DNA from: Streptantibioticus parmotrematis
GTDB taxonomy: Bacteria; Actinomycetota; Actinomycetes; Streptomycetales; Streptomycetaceae
Length of the DNA stretch: 64,000 nucleotides
Direction: 5' to 3'
Assembly: GCF_019890615.1 (NCBI RefSeq)
Contig: NZ_JAINVZ010000003.1
Span: 372,001-436,000, forward strand
The position numbers and the translations under genes were made by a program. Shown here one piece after another: positions 8,749-17,267 of the stretch (position 1 is its first letter; each line of letters starts with the position of its first letter). The notes under the pieces are model-generated. The model made no database searches. It was not told where the DNA came from and was given only the letters and a program-made list of their open reading frames with translations.

Positions 8749-8781
8749 CACGCGTGAGGGCTCGGCCACGCGTGAGGGCTC
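8749..8781. repeat. Two direct copies of a 15-bp sequence downstream of the tautomerase
   Basis: CACGCGTGAGGGCTC occurs at 8749-8763 and 8767-8781 (18-bp period), in the gap between two convergent genes. The copies are perfect. Confidence 0.7.
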
Positions 8782-8791
8782 AGCACGCCGT

Positions 8792-8974
8792 TCACTTGTC
8801 GGCGCGCAGCACGCCGCCGACGCCCCAGCTGTCGGCCGGGGTGTCCTGGAACCAGACGAAGACGGTGTCGGCCGGGATCTGGTAGGCGTCCACGAAGGCG
8901 TCGGTGATCCTGCGGACCAGGTCGCGCTTGGCCTCGACGTCGCGCGGGCCCTGCTGGATGGTCACGTTCGGCAT
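8792..8974 (-). CDS. 4-oxalocrotonate tautomerase family protein
   Basis: A 60-residue protein starting MPNVTIQQGPRDVEAKRDLV. After Met removal Pro-1 would be the catalytic base of the tautomerase superfamily, and R11 (precursor numbering) matches the conserved arginine of 4-OT. The typical 2-oxo-enoate tautomerisation role is inferred. GGAG is correctly spaced before the ATG. It lies 116 bp downstream of the LysR gene on the same strand, so regulation by it is possible. Confidence 0.88.
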   Translation of the reverse strand: MPNVTIQQGPRDVEAKRDLVRRITDAFVDAYQIPADTVFVWFQDTPADSWGVGGVLRADK

Positions 8975-9090
8975 GGTGTGCTCCCTCGGGTCTCCCGGCG
9001 GCGCCCGGTGGTTCCGGGCCGCTCACCGGCACGACCCCAGTCCACCGTGTCGCGTCCCCGCCACCAAGACGCATCCGGCGAACGCAGCGA

Positions 9091-10005
9091 TCAGCGCGTG
9101 TGATCGCCGGCCCCGGCCTCGTCCCGCGCCCTCCCGCACGCCTCCAGCAACTGCCGGGTGCGGCGCGGCGGCCGGGTGCGGTGCAGCACCAGCCCGGTCG
9201 TGATGGTCGGCCCCGGCGCGGCGAACGGCACGAACGCCACCTTGGGCGCCACCATCCGCTCGGCGTGCGCCGCGTAGACCACCGTCCACATCGCCGTGCC
9301 CGACCCGATCGCTGCCAGCGTGTCCTGGAGGCTCGCGGTGGACGGCCCGGGTATGGGCTCGAAGCCGGCGTCCCGGCAGGCGGCGACGACCAGGTCGACC
9401 AGCGGCGGGTTGTTGCGGCGGGCGGTCAACCGCAGCGGCAGCGGCGCGAGTTCGGCGATCGGCAGCTCGCCGCGGGCGGCCAGCGGATGACTCGCGGGCA
9501 CCACGGCGACCAGCGGTTCCTGCCAGACCGGGACCACCCGCACGCCGTCGCTCTCCTCCTGTTCACCGCGGACGAACGCGGCGTCCAACCGCCCGTCGGC
9601 GACCTGCGCGAGGCGCTCGGCGGTCGGCACGTAGGCCAACTCGACGGCGGTGTCGGGGGCGAGGGCGGCGAAGGCGTCGAGAACCGCGTCGAGGTGGCCG
9701 CCCATGCCGTTGCTGGTGCCGACGCGCAGGGTGGCGGCGCGCTCGGCGAGGTGTTCCGCGACGGCCGCCCGGGCGCGGTCGGCGGCGGCCAGCACGGCCC
9801 GCGCCTGCGGCAGCAGACTGGCGCCCGCGGGGGTGAGGCGCACGTGCCGGGGCGAGCGGTCGAACAGCTCGACGCCCAGCTCCCGTTCCAGCCGCCGGAT
9901 CAGCTGGCTGACGGCGGGCTGCCCGATGTGCAGGCGTTCCGCGGCACGGCCGAAGTGCATCTCCTCGGCGACGGCGGTGAAGTACTCCAACTGGCGCAGT
10001 TCCAC
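9091..10005 (-). CDS. LysR-family transcriptional regulator
   Basis: A 304-residue LTTR. The winged HTH is at about 1-60 (LRQLEYFTAVAEEMHFGRAA, IGQPAVSQLIRRLERELG) and the effector-binding domain spans about 90-290. A GTG start gives the standard length. It is divergent from the Nudix gene (52 bp between starts) and upstream of the tautomerase gene on the same strand; either could be its target. The effector cannot be inferred. Confidence 0.93.
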   Translation of the reverse strand: MELRQLEYFTAVAEEMHFGRAAERLHIGQPAVSQLIRRLERELGVELFDRSPRHVRLTPAGASLLPQARAVLAAADRARAAVAEHLAERAATLRVGTSNGMGGHLDAVLDAFAALAPDTAVELAYVPTAERLAQVADGRLDAAFVRGEQEESDGVRVVPVWQEPLVAVVPASHPLAARGELPIAELAPLPLRLTARRNNPPLVDLVVAACRDAGFEPIPGPSTASLQDTLAAIGSGTAMWTVVYAAHAERMVAPKVAFVPFAAPGPTITTGLVLHRTRPPRRTRQLLEACGRARDEAGAGDHTR

Positions 10006-10056
10006 CCCGGGATCCTATGCGGCGGCGTTGTCGGAACCGTCTGCTTTCATGGCGTC

Positions 10057-10602
10057 ATGGCTGACGAGAGCGGTGCGGCGGAGGAAGGGCGCTCGGCGGA
10101 CGAGCTGCTGGACATCGTGGACGAGCACGACCGGGTGGTCGGGCAGGCCCGGCGCGGCGAGGCGTACGCCCGGCGGCTGCGGCACCGGTGCGTCTTCGTG
10201 CTGGCGCGGGATGCCGAGGGCCGGATCTTCGTGCACCGGCGTACGGCGGAAAAGCTGGTCTTCCCCTCTCGTTACGACATGTTCGTCGGCGGTGTCGTCG
10301 GCGCGGGCGAGGGGTACGACGAGGCGGCGCTGCGCGAGGCCCAGGAGGAGCTGGGGGTGGGCGGGCTGCCGCAGCCGGTGCCGGTGCTGTCGTTCCTGTA
10401 CGAGACGCCGGAGCACACCTGGTGGTCGCGGGTCTACGAGGTCACCTGCGCGCGGCCGGTGGATCCGCAGGCGGAGGAGGTCGCGTGGCACACCTTCCTC
10501 ACCGACGAGGAGCTGGCGGCGCGGCTGCCCGAGTGGGAGTGGGTGCCGGACGGACTCGCGGCCTACCACCGACTGCGGGAGGCCCGCGGCGGGACCGGCT
10601 GA
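10057..10602 (+). CDS. Nudix hydrolase, YfcD/IPP-isomerase-like subgroup
   Basis: A 181-residue protein. The Nudix box is complete: G-x5-E-x7-REAQEELGV at about residues 79-101. The N-terminal ELLDIVDEHDRVVGQARRGE is the leader strand of the YfcD-like branch related to IPP isomerase. It probably hydrolyses a nucleoside diphosphate derivative; the substrate is uncertain. The ATG at 10057 was chosen because upstream sequence in this frame is antisense to the LysR gene. Confidence 0.88.
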   Translation: MADESGAAEEGRSADELLDIVDEHDRVVGQARRGEAYARRLRHRCVFVLARDAEGRIFVHRRTAEKLVFPSRYDMFVGGVVGAGEGYDEAALREAQEELGVGGLPQPVPVLSFLYETPEHTWWSRVYEVTCARPVDPQAEEVAWHTFLTDEELAARLPEWEWVPDGLAAYHRLREARGGTG

Positions 10603-10686
10603 GCGGTCCCGCTCCGGGCCCGCCGCGAACGCCGTCCGCTTCAGGCCCGCGCCGCGAACAGGCCGCCGCGATCACGCGCGGGCAGC

Positions 10687-10720
10687 GGTCGGGCTCAGGC
10701 CGCGGTCGGGCTCAGGCCGC
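10687..10720. repeat. 17-bp tandem duplication across a stop codon
   Basis: GGTCGGGCTCAGGCCGC is perfectly duplicated at 10687-10703 and 10704-10720. The stop codon of the NiCoT gene (TCA, 10712-10714) lies in the second copy and a second TCA lies in the first copy (10695-10697). Confidence 0.75.
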
Positions 10721-11836
10721 GGGCTCGCGGGCCGCCGGGACGTTCGCGTCCCACTTCTCCTCGATGCGGCCGAACTTCCACACCGCGAGCGCCACGGCCC
10801 ACGTGGCGACGAACAGCCCGACGATCCAGAAGCCGATGGTGTTGAGGTCGACCGAGGCGATCCAGTCCCAGAACGGGCCGGTGAGCGAGAGCTTGTCGCC
10901 GACGATGGACAGCAGCTCGATACCGCCGATGATCAGCGCGACGGCGATCGACAGGCCGGTGATGGTCAGGTTGTAGTAGACCTTGCGGACCGGCTTGGAG
11001 AACGCCCAGCCGTAGGCGAAGTTCATGAACGAGCCGTCGATGGTGTCCAGCAGCGACATGCCCGCGGCGAACAGCACCGGCAGGCAGATGATCGCGTACC
11101 AGGGCAGCCCGGAGGCGACCGAGCCCGCGGCCATGACCAGCAGGCTGACCTCGGTGACGGTGTCGAAGCCCAGGCCGAACAGCACGCCGACCGGGTACAT
11201 CTGCCACGGCTTGCGCACCGCGCGGGTGGCACGGCCCAACACGCGGTTCATCAGGCCGCGCTTGTCGAGCTGTTCCTCGAGCGCCGCCTCGTCGTACTCG
11301 CCCGCGCGCATGGCACGGAACACCTTCACCAGGCCGAGCAGGACGGCCAGGTTGATGGCGGCGATCAGGACCAGGAACGCGCCGGAGACCAGGGTGCCGA
11401 TGAGGCCGCCGACCTGGTGCATGCGCGAGTTGTCGTTCGACAGCCCGGTGCCGACCGCGCGGACGCCGAGGGCCAGCAGGAAGGTCAGGCCGAAGACGAT
11501 CGTGGAGTGGCCCAGGGAGAACCAGAAGCCCACGGACAGCGGCCGCTTGCCGTCGCTCATCAGCTTGCGGGTGGTGTTGTCGATGGCGGCGATGTGGTCG
11601 GCGTCGAAGGCGTGCCGCATGCCCAGGGTGTACGCGGTCAGGCCGGTGCCGATGCCGAACGCGCCGGTGCCGAGCCGGTAGTGGTCGGGGACGACCAGCG
11701 CGAGGATGCCGAAGCCGACGACGTGCAGCAGCACGATGAAGCCGGCCATGCCGCCGAGCCGGGCCCACTCGGGGCGCGTCAGCGAGTGGCGTATCCGGTG
11801 GAGCGACGTCACCGGCGGGGCTTGGGTGGCGGTCAC
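10712..11836 (-). CDS. NiCoT-family nickel/cobalt permease (HoxN/HupN/NixA type)
   Basis: A 374-residue integral membrane protein with about eight helices. The family signature RHAFDADHIAAIDNTTRK is in helix 2 (about 74-91; His and Asp residues select Ni/Co), with a second signature LGFDTVTEV. It takes up Ni2+ or Co2+ for urease, hydrogenase, Ni-SOD or B12 enzymes. I chose the GTG at 11836 because CTCCTC at 11846-11851 is a strong ribosome site (9 nt spacing). Earlier starts (ATG 11890, TTG 11899) would fall inside the Nur-like operator. Loss of Ni through the operator's regulator would derepress it. Confidence 0.93.
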   Translation of the reverse strand: MTATQAPPVTSLHRIRHSLTRPEWARLGGMAGFIVLLHVVGFGILALVVPDHYRLGTGAFGIGTGLTAYTLGMRHAFDADHIAAIDNTTRKLMSDGKRPLSVGFWFSLGHSTIVFGLTFLLALGVRAVGTGLSNDNSRMHQVGGLIGTLVSGAFLVLIAAINLAVLLGLVKVFRAMRAGEYDEAALEEQLDKRGLMNRVLGRATRAVRKPWQMYPVGVLFGLGFDTVTEVSLLVMAAGSVASGLPWYAIICLPVLFAAGMSLLDTIDGSFMNFAYGWAFSKPVRKVYYNLTITGLSIAVALIIGGIELLSIVGDKLSLTGPFWDWIASVDLNTIGFWIVGLFVATWAVALAVWKFGRIEEKWDANVPAAREPAA

Positions 11837-11882
11837 GGTGCGGGGCTCCTCGGGGACGTGCGCGGTCACAGGTGGTTCGCTA

Positions 11883-11899
11883 TTGCACATTACCCGCAA
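11883..11899. promoter_or_regulatory. Nur-box-like operator upstream of the NiCoT gene
   Basis: TTGCAC - ATTAC - CCGCAA matches the Streptomyces Nur consensus (tTGCaa-N5-ttGCAA): perfect TTGC/GCAA outer arms with the required 5-bp spacer. It lies 47 bp upstream of the chosen start. Nur is the nickel-responsive Fur-family repressor, so nickel repression of this permease is a strong prediction. Confidence 0.75.
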
Positions 11900-11942
11900 C
11901 AGCGCCTCACGGGCACCCCCGGGGTACCGCCCATCGGGCCGC

Positions 11943-12668
11943 TCAGGGCGCCAGGATGTCCAGCTCCCGCAGTGCTCCCACGCAGATCTCCCGCATCAGC
12001 CGCTCCGCCTCCCCCGCGTCCCGCGCCCGCACCGCCTCCGCGACCCGCACGTGCAGCGTGACCGCCTCGGGGTCGGGGGTGCTGAACATGACGTGGTGCT
12101 CGGTGCGGCCGGTGAGCACCTCGGCGACCACGTCCCCGAGGCGGGCGAACATCTCGTTGCCCGAGCCGTCGAGCACCTCGCGGTGGAAGGCGACGTCGTG
12201 CACGAGGTACTCGCGCAGGTCACCGGCGCGCCCCGCCGCCGCCATCTCGCCCGCCAGCACGGTCAGTCTGCGGCACTGCTCCGGGGTGGCGGAGCGCGCG
12301 GCCAGGCCCGCGGCGACCGGTTCGACGGCGGTGCGCAGCATGGTCAGCGACCGCAGTTGCCTCGGCCGGTCGGATCCGGCGAGCCGCCAGCGGATCACGG
12401 CGGGGTCGAAGACGTTCCACTCCTCGGCGGGGCGGACCGTGATGCCGACCCTGCGCCGGGTCTGCACCAGGTGCATGGCCTCCAGCACGCGCACCGCCTC
12501 GCGGGCGACAGTCCGCGAGACGCCGTAGCGCCGTTCCAGTTCGTCCAGTCGCAGCACGGTGCCGGGCGGGTGCGCGCCGGAGGCGATCGCGGGGCCGAGC
12601 TTGGCGAGGACCCGGGCGTGCAGGCCGCCGGCGTCGGTTCCCACGCCGGGTTCCGGATGCTGAGACAT
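11943..12668 (-). CDS. gntR: GntR/FadR-family regulator of the gluconate genes
   Basis: A 241-residue protein. The winged HTH (about 15-80; LDELERRYGVSRTVAREAVRVLEAM) is followed by an all-helical FCD domain (about 95-225) whose metal-binding positions HDVAFHREV are present. Being divergent to gntK-gntP is the classic Streptomyces gluconate arrangement, so it most likely represses gntKP until gluconate or 6-phosphogluconate is bound. The ATG at 12668 lacks an obvious Shine-Dalgarno, so a leaderless message is possible. Confidence 0.88.
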   Translation of the reverse strand: MSQHPEPGVGTDAGGLHARVLAKLGPAIASGAHPPGTVLRLDELERRYGVSRTVAREAVRVLEAMHLVQTRRRVGITVRPAEEWNVFDPAVIRWRLAGSDRPRQLRSLTMLRTAVEPVAAGLAARSATPEQCRRLTVLAGEMAAAGRAGDLREYLVHDVAFHREVLDGSGNEMFARLGDVVAEVLTGRTEHHVMFSTPDPEAVTLHVRVAEAVRARDAGEAERLMREICVGALRELDILAP

Positions 12669-12706
12669 GGAGGACAGCCTATGCGGCACCCTCACGCACA
12701 CTCGTA

Positions 12707-12720
12707 TGACTTTTACGTCA
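12707..12720. promoter_or_regulatory. Possible GntR operator in the gntR/gntK divergent promoter
   Basis: TGAC - TTTTAC - GTCA is a short inverted repeat in the unusually A+T-rich 147-bp gap between gntR and gntK. Position fits autoregulation and gntKP control; the arms are only 4 bp, so support is modest. Confidence 0.35.
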
Positions 12721-12815
12721 CAGCCTCTTGAATAAGTAGTACCTATGGCGTTTATTGAACGGCGGCCCTTCCGGACCGTGCGGATCCGGCCACCCGACAG
12801 GCCAAGGAGGTACCG

Positions 12816-13313
12816 GTGTCGCCGGTGATCGTGGTGATGGGAGTCTCGGGCTCCGGCAAGTCGACGGTGGGAGGGCTGCTGGCCGAGCGCCTCGGCGTGC
12901 CCTACGCCGAGGCGGACGACTTCCACCCGCCCGCCAACATCGCCAAGATGTCCGCCGGTCACGCCCTGGACGACGCGGACCGGGCGCCCTGGCTGGACGC
13001 CATCGCCGCCTGGATCGCCGAACGCGACGGGCTCGGCGGCGGCGTGGTCAGCTGCTCGGCGCTCAGGCGGCGCTACCGCGACCGGCTGCGCGAGGCGGCA
13101 CCGGGCCTGTTCTTCCTTCACCTCGACGGGCCACGGGCGCTGATCGCCGCCCGGCTCGCGGCCCGGCTCGGGCACTTCATGCCGTCCGGACTGCTGGACT
13201 CGCAGTTCGACGCCCTGGAACCGCTGGACGCCGACGAGGCGGGCGCGGTCGTCACCGTCGACGGCGGCCCCGAACGCATCACCGCCCGAGCGCTCGCGGC
13301 ACTGCCCCACTGA
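12816..13313 (+). CDS. gntK: Gluconokinase
   Basis: A 165-residue thermoresistant-gluconokinase-family enzyme. The P-loop is GVSGSGKST (residues 9-17), with EADDFHPPANIAKMSAGHAL matching the substrate loop (DxFHPxxNxxKM) and SCSALRRRYRDRLR the LID region. It phosphorylates D-gluconate to 6-phosphogluconate for the pentose phosphate pathway. The GTG at 12816 has a textbook AAGGAGG (12804-12810). It is followed by gntP after 142 bp, presumably one transcript. Confidence 0.95.
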   Translation: MSPVIVVMGVSGSGKSTVGGLLAERLGVPYAEADDFHPPANIAKMSAGHALDDADRAPWLDAIAAWIAERDGLGGGVVSCSALRRRYRDRLREAAPGLFFLHLDGPRALIAARLAARLGHFMPSGLLDSQFDALEPLDADEAGAVVTVDGGPERITARALAALPH

Positions 13314-13455
13314 CTCGCGGCGGCCGCCCCGCTTTCGCGGGCACCGCCCCACCGAGGAGCCCGCGCCACCGGTCACCCCGCCACGGTCATCCCGAGCGAC
13401 CTGAACACCCCGCGCCACCTTCCCCGACTTCCTTCGTACGTAACGGAGTTCCGTC

Positions 13456-14856
13456 ATGCCCGCACTCAGCGCCGAGCTGCTGGCCGCGACCGCGGCGCCG
13501 CCCCCGATCACCCACGCCGGTGACGCCCGTCTCGCGATCGCCGCGCTGGCCGGCATCGCGGTGATCGTCGCGTTGATCACCCGCTGGAAGGTGCACGCTT
13601 TCCTCGCCCTGACCATCGGCTCCGGCGTGCTGGGGCTGGTCGCCGGGGCGCCGCTGGCCGCGACGGTGACCAGCTACAGCACCGGCCTCGGCGCCACGGT
13701 GGCGAGCGTCGGCACGCTGGTGGCGCTCGGCGCGATCCTGGGCAAGCTGCTCGCGGACTCGGGCGGCGCCGACGTCATCGTGGACACCATCCTGGAACGC
13801 ACCGGCGAGCGGCGGCTGCCGTGGGCGATGACGCTGATCGCCGCGCTGGTCGGACTGCCGCTGTTCTTCGAGATCGGCATCGTGCTGCTGGTCCCGGTGG
13901 TGCTGCTGGTGGCGCGGCGCGGCAACCAGTCGCTGATGCGGGTCGGCATGCCCGCGCTGGCCGGTCTTTCGGTGATGCACGGCCTGGTGCCGCCGCACCC
14001 CGGGCCGCTCGCCGCGGTCTCCGCGATCCACGCCGACCTCGGCACGACGCTCGCGTTCGGCGTGCTGGTGGCGATCCCGTCGGTGATCGTGGCGGGGCCG
14101 CTGTTCGGACGAGTCGCGGACCACTGGGTGAAGGCCGAGCCTCCGGAGCGGATGACGCCCGCGCGGGCCTCGGAAGGGCTGGAGCGGCGGCCGGGATTCG
14201 TGCCCACGGTGTGCACGATGCTGCTGCCGGTCGTGCTGATGCTGGCCAAGGCGCTGGTGGACGTGCTGGTCAAGGATCAGGCGAGCGTGCTCTACCGGGT
14301 CTTCGACGTGCTGGGCACGCCGCTGGTCGCGCTGCTGATCGCCGTCTTCGTCGCGATGTTCACGCTGGGCCGCGCGGCGGGCTTCGGCAAGGAGCGCGTC
14401 TCCGGCATCGTGGACGCCTCGCTGGGGCCGATCGCCGGGATCGTGCTGATCGTGGGCGCGGGCGGCGGCTTCAAGCAGGTCCTGGTGGACGCCGGGGTCG
14501 GGCAGATGATCCTGGACACCTCGCGGCACTGGCACATACCCGCGCTGCTGCTGGCCTGGCTGATCGCGGTGCTGATCCGGGTGGCGACCGGCTCGGCGAC
14601 GGTCGCCACGATCTCGGCCGCCGGTCTCGTGGCGCCGCTGGCCGCCCACATGTCGAGCACGCACACGGCGTTGCTGGTGCTGGCGGTCGGCGCGGGCTCG
14701 CTGTTCTTCTCGCACGTCAACGACGCGGGCTTCTGGCTGGTCAAGGAGTACTTCGGGATGGACGTGCCGCAGACGCTCAAGTCCTGGTCGGTGATGGAGT
14801 CGCTGGTGTCGGTGGTGGCCCTGGCGCTCGTGCTGGCGCTGTCGCTGGTGGTGTAG
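13456..14856 (+). CDS. gntP: GntP-family gluconate:H+ symporter
   Basis: A 466-residue protein with about 12 membrane helices, collinear with GntP/GntT permeases: HGLVPPHPGPLAAV, LTIGSGVLGLVAG, GAGGGFKQVLVDAGVG, RVATGSATVATISAAGLVAPL and FFSHVNDAGFWLVKEYF are family signatures. It imports gluconate or related aldonates together with gntK. A short inverted repeat (ACGGA/TCCGT) surrounds the ribosome-binding region just before the ATG. Confidence 0.95.
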   Translation: MPALSAELLAATAAPPPITHAGDARLAIAALAGIAVIVALITRWKVHAFLALTIGSGVLGLVAGAPLAATVTSYSTGLGATVASVGTLVALGAILGKLLADSGGADVIVDTILERTGERRLPWAMTLIAALVGLPLFFEIGIVLLVPVVLLVARRGNQSLMRVGMPALAGLSVMHGLVPPHPGPLAAVSAIHADLGTTLAFGVLVAIPSVIVAGPLFGRVADHWVKAEPPERMTPARASEGLERRPGFVPTVCTMLLPVVLMLAKALVDVLVKDQASVLYRVFDVLGTPLVALLIAVFVAMFTLGRAAGFGKERVSGIVDASLGPIAGIVLIVGAGGGFKQVLVDAGVGQMILDTSRHWHIPALLLAWLIAVLIRVATGSATVATISAAGLVAPLAAHMSSTHTALLVLAVGAGSLFFSHVNDAGFWLVKEYFGMDVPQTLKSWSVMESLVSVVALALVLALSLVV

Positions 14857-14896
14857 CGAGGGGGCGGGGGCCGGTCATCGGCCCTCGCCCCCTCGC
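14856..14896. terminator. Bidirectional terminator between gntP and gudD
   Basis: An 18-bp stem (14856-14873 with 14879-14896) closes a 5-nt loop; the only imperfection is a G-U pair. It separates the convergent gntP and gudD genes. Confidence 0.75.
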
Positions 14897-14905
14897 TGCT
14901 CGCCG

Positions 14906-16258
14906 CTACCAGCGCGGCACGGCGGGCGTGGTCCACGTCGGGTCCGCCACTCGCATCGCCGCCGCGTCGTCGCGGTCGCGCAGCGTGCCGTCGTCGGCGA
15001 GCCAGCGTTCGTGCAGCGCGCGCAGCGCCTCGCGGTCCAGCTCGACCCCGAGCCCGGGGGCGTCGGAGACGGTGAGGTGGCCGCCGGTGAAGACCGGGCG
15101 TTCGGTGACGACGTCCTCGGTCAGCCACGGGTAGTGGGTGTCGCAGGCGTGGTCGAGGTGCGGCAGGGTCGCCGCGACGTGGGTCATCGCGGCGAGGCTG
15201 ATGCCCAGGTGGGTGTTGGAGTGCATCGACAGGCCGACACCGAACGCGTCGCAGATCCCCGCGAGGCGGCGGGTGTTGCGCAGGCCGCCCCAGTAGTGGT
15301 GGTCGCACAGCACGATCCGCACCGCCCCGGTGGTGAACGCCTCCTCGATCTCCGGGAAGGTCGTCACGCACATGTTGGTGGCCAGCGGCAGCGGGGTGGC
15401 GGAGGCGACCCGGGCCATGCCGGGCGTGCCGGTCGTCGGGTCCTCCAGGTACTCCAGCACGCCGTCGAGCGCGCGGGCCACCTCGTGGGAGGTCTCCACC
15501 GACCAGGCGCCGTTGGGGTCGAGCCGCAGCGGCCGCCCGGGGAACGCCTCGGCGAGCGCCTGGATCGCGGCGATCTCCTGATCCGGCGGGAAGACGCCGC
15601 CCTTGAGCTTGAACGAGGTGAACCCGTGGTCGCGGGCGAACCGCCGGGCCTGCGCGACGACGCCCTCCGGGTCGAGTGCCGCGCCCCAGTCGTCGACCGG
15701 CGCGCCGTCCACCGGGTGCTTCGCCCAGCGGTAGAAGAGGTACGCGCTGTACTCCACGCTCTCGCGCACCTTGCCGCCGAGCAGCGCGTGCACGGGCAGG
15801 CCGCAGGTCTTGCCGAGCGCGTCCAGGCAGGCCACCTCGAAGGCGGAGACGACCGAGAGCCTGAGCTTGTCGGCGGTGCGCACGCCGCGCAGGCCGGAGG
15901 CGTCGACGCGGTCGCTGACGGAGGAGGGGTCGCCGCAGACGGCCTCCGCCAGCGTCTCCAGCGCGTTCAGCTCGTTGATCCGCCGGCCGCGCAGGGCCTC
16001 GGCGAGCGGTTCGGCCAGGCGCAGGTAGGCGGTGTCGCCGTAGGTCTCGCCGACGCCGGTCACCCCGGCCTCGGTCACCACTTCGACGACGAGGCGCGGG
16101 GTGTACGGCTGGTGGACGCCCTGGGTGTTGAGCAGCGGGGGGTCGGCGATCAGGACCGGGGTGAGCCGCACCGCCTCGACCGTCAGGTTCGCCTGGGGTA
16201 TCACCCGATCACTCCCGATCACTCCGCTCTCCGCGCCGTCCGCGATGCCGCTGCCCAT
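14906..16258 (-). CDS. gudD: Glucarate dehydratase (enolase superfamily)
   Basis: A 450-residue enolase-superfamily protein of GudD type. The catalytic KxK is K217/K219 (FKLKGGV), metal ligands are D247 and N249 (LDPNGAW), E272 (LED) and N295, and the His-Asp dyad is H346 (SMHSNTHLG) with D319 (CDHHYWGG). It dehydrates D-glucarate/L-idarate to 5-dehydro-4-deoxyglucarate. It sits beside the gluconate genes with its own promoter region containing three 16-bp repeats. The start at 16258 gives the family length; a GTG or ATG some 20 codons later cannot be excluded. Confidence 0.92.
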   Translation of the reverse strand: MGSGIADGAESGVIGSDRVIPQANLTVEAVRLTPVLIADPPLLNTQGVHQPYTPRLVVEVVTEAGVTGVGETYGDTAYLRLAEPLAEALRGRRINELNALETLAEAVCGDPSSVSDRVDASGLRGVRTADKLRLSVVSAFEVACLDALGKTCGLPVHALLGGKVRESVEYSAYLFYRWAKHPVDGAPVDDWGAALDPEGVVAQARRFARDHGFTSFKLKGGVFPPDQEIAAIQALAEAFPGRPLRLDPNGAWSVETSHEVARALDGVLEYLEDPTTGTPGMARVASATPLPLATNMCVTTFPEIEEAFTTGAVRIVLCDHHYWGGLRNTRRLAGICDAFGVGLSMHSNTHLGISLAAMTHVAATLPHLDHACDTHYPWLTEDVVTERPVFTGGHLTVSDAPGLGVELDREALRALHERWLADDGTLRDRDDAAAMRVADPTWTTPAVPRW

Positions 16259-16280
16259 GCGCCGCGCCGCCCCTCGTGAT

Positions 16281-16328
16281 GTTCACGAACGTTGGCGTTC
16301 ACAAACCTTGGCGTTCACGAATATGAAC
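16281..16328. promoter_or_regulatory. Triple 16-bp repeat operator array upstream of gudD
   Basis: Three tandem units begin at 16281, 16297 and 16313: GTTCACGAACGTTGGC, GTTCACAAACCTTGGC and GTTCACGAATATGAAC. The third unit is itself a dyad (GTTCA-N6-TGAAC). Exact 16-bp periodicity directly before the gudD start suggests a multimeric repressor or activator site. Confidence 0.65.
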
Positions 16329-16400
16329 CGCGTACGCCTATCAGAACGGGACCCTAGGCGCGATCGCGAAAGGGCGTCAAGGACGGGCCACATGCGCGGG

Positions 16401-17156
16401 TCACATGTGGGTGCCGCCGTCGACGCGGATCTCGGTGCCGGTGACGAACGCGCCGTCGTCGCTGGCCAGCATCGCGACCACGCCCGCCACCGTCTCCGGC
16501 GGCGCGAAGCCCTCGCCGATCGCGGGGGCCAGCTTGGCCAGCAGCGACCAGTCGGTGTCCTGCGGCAGGCCGGGGTCGGAGGTCATGCCCGACTGGATGC
16601 TGCCGGGGGCGACGCAGACCGCGCGCAGCCCCTGCTTGCTGTACTCCAGGGCGAGGGCGTGGGTGAAGGACTGGATGCCGCCCTTGCTCGCCGCGTACGC
16701 CGCCATGTAGGGGTGGGCGAAACTCGCGGACGTGGAGCTGAAGTTGACGACGACGCCGCGTCCGGTCCCCAGAAGCGCGGGCAGGGCGGAGCGGGTGACC
16801 AGGAAGGTGCCGGTGAGGTTGACGCCGATGATCGTGTTCCACAGCTCCAGCGTCGTGGCGTGCGTGTGCGAACTGCGCAGGATTCCGGCCGCGTTGACCA
16901 GGACGTCCAGCCCGCCGAGCCCGGAGACCGCCTCTTCGACCACGCGGCCCACCGCCGCCTCGTCAGAGATGTCCAGGACCGCGGTGCTCAGCGAGCCGCC
17001 GCCGGACGCACGGGCCACGGTCTCCTTCAGGCCCGCCTCGCTGATGTCGGCGGCGACGACCGCGGCGCCCTCCTGGAGCAGCCGCAGCGCGGTCGCCCGC
17101 CCGATGCCGGAGCCGGCCCCCGTGACCAGTGCCCTGCGTCCCTCGAAACGATTCAT
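16401..17156 (-). CDS. SDR-family dehydrogenase
   Basis: A 251-residue classical SDR: cofactor loop TGAGSGIG (12-19), NAAG (88-91), catalytic S141, Y154 and K158 (YAASK), C-terminal GTEIRVDGGTH. By position upstream of gudD on the same strand it could act on a sugar acid, but divergence from the kinase/acyl-CoA dehydrogenase pair across a shared operator suggests a hydroxyacyl or alcohol substrate instead. The ATG at 17156 has a GGGAGG ribosome site; longer in-frame starts would run through the operator. Confidence 0.88.
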   Translation of the reverse strand: MNRFEGRRALVTGAGSGIGRATALRLLQEGAAVVAADISEAGLKETVARASGGGSLSTAVLDISDEAAVGRVVEEAVSGLGGLDVLVNAAGILRSSHTHATTLELWNTIIGVNLTGTFLVTRSALPALLGTGRGVVVNFSSTSASFAHPYMAAYAASKGGIQSFTHALALEYSKQGLRAVCVAPGSIQSGMTSDPGLPQDTDWSLLAKLAPAIGEGFAPPETVAGVVAMLASDDGAFVTGTEIRVDGGTHM

Positions 17157-17267
17157 CGCGTCTTTCCCTCCCTGGGCCCGGCGATCTTGATGACCGCCGG
17201 ACAGAACGTAGCGGACGGCCCCGGGACGCCGAACCCGCCCGCCGTGACGGATCTCCCACTGGACGGC

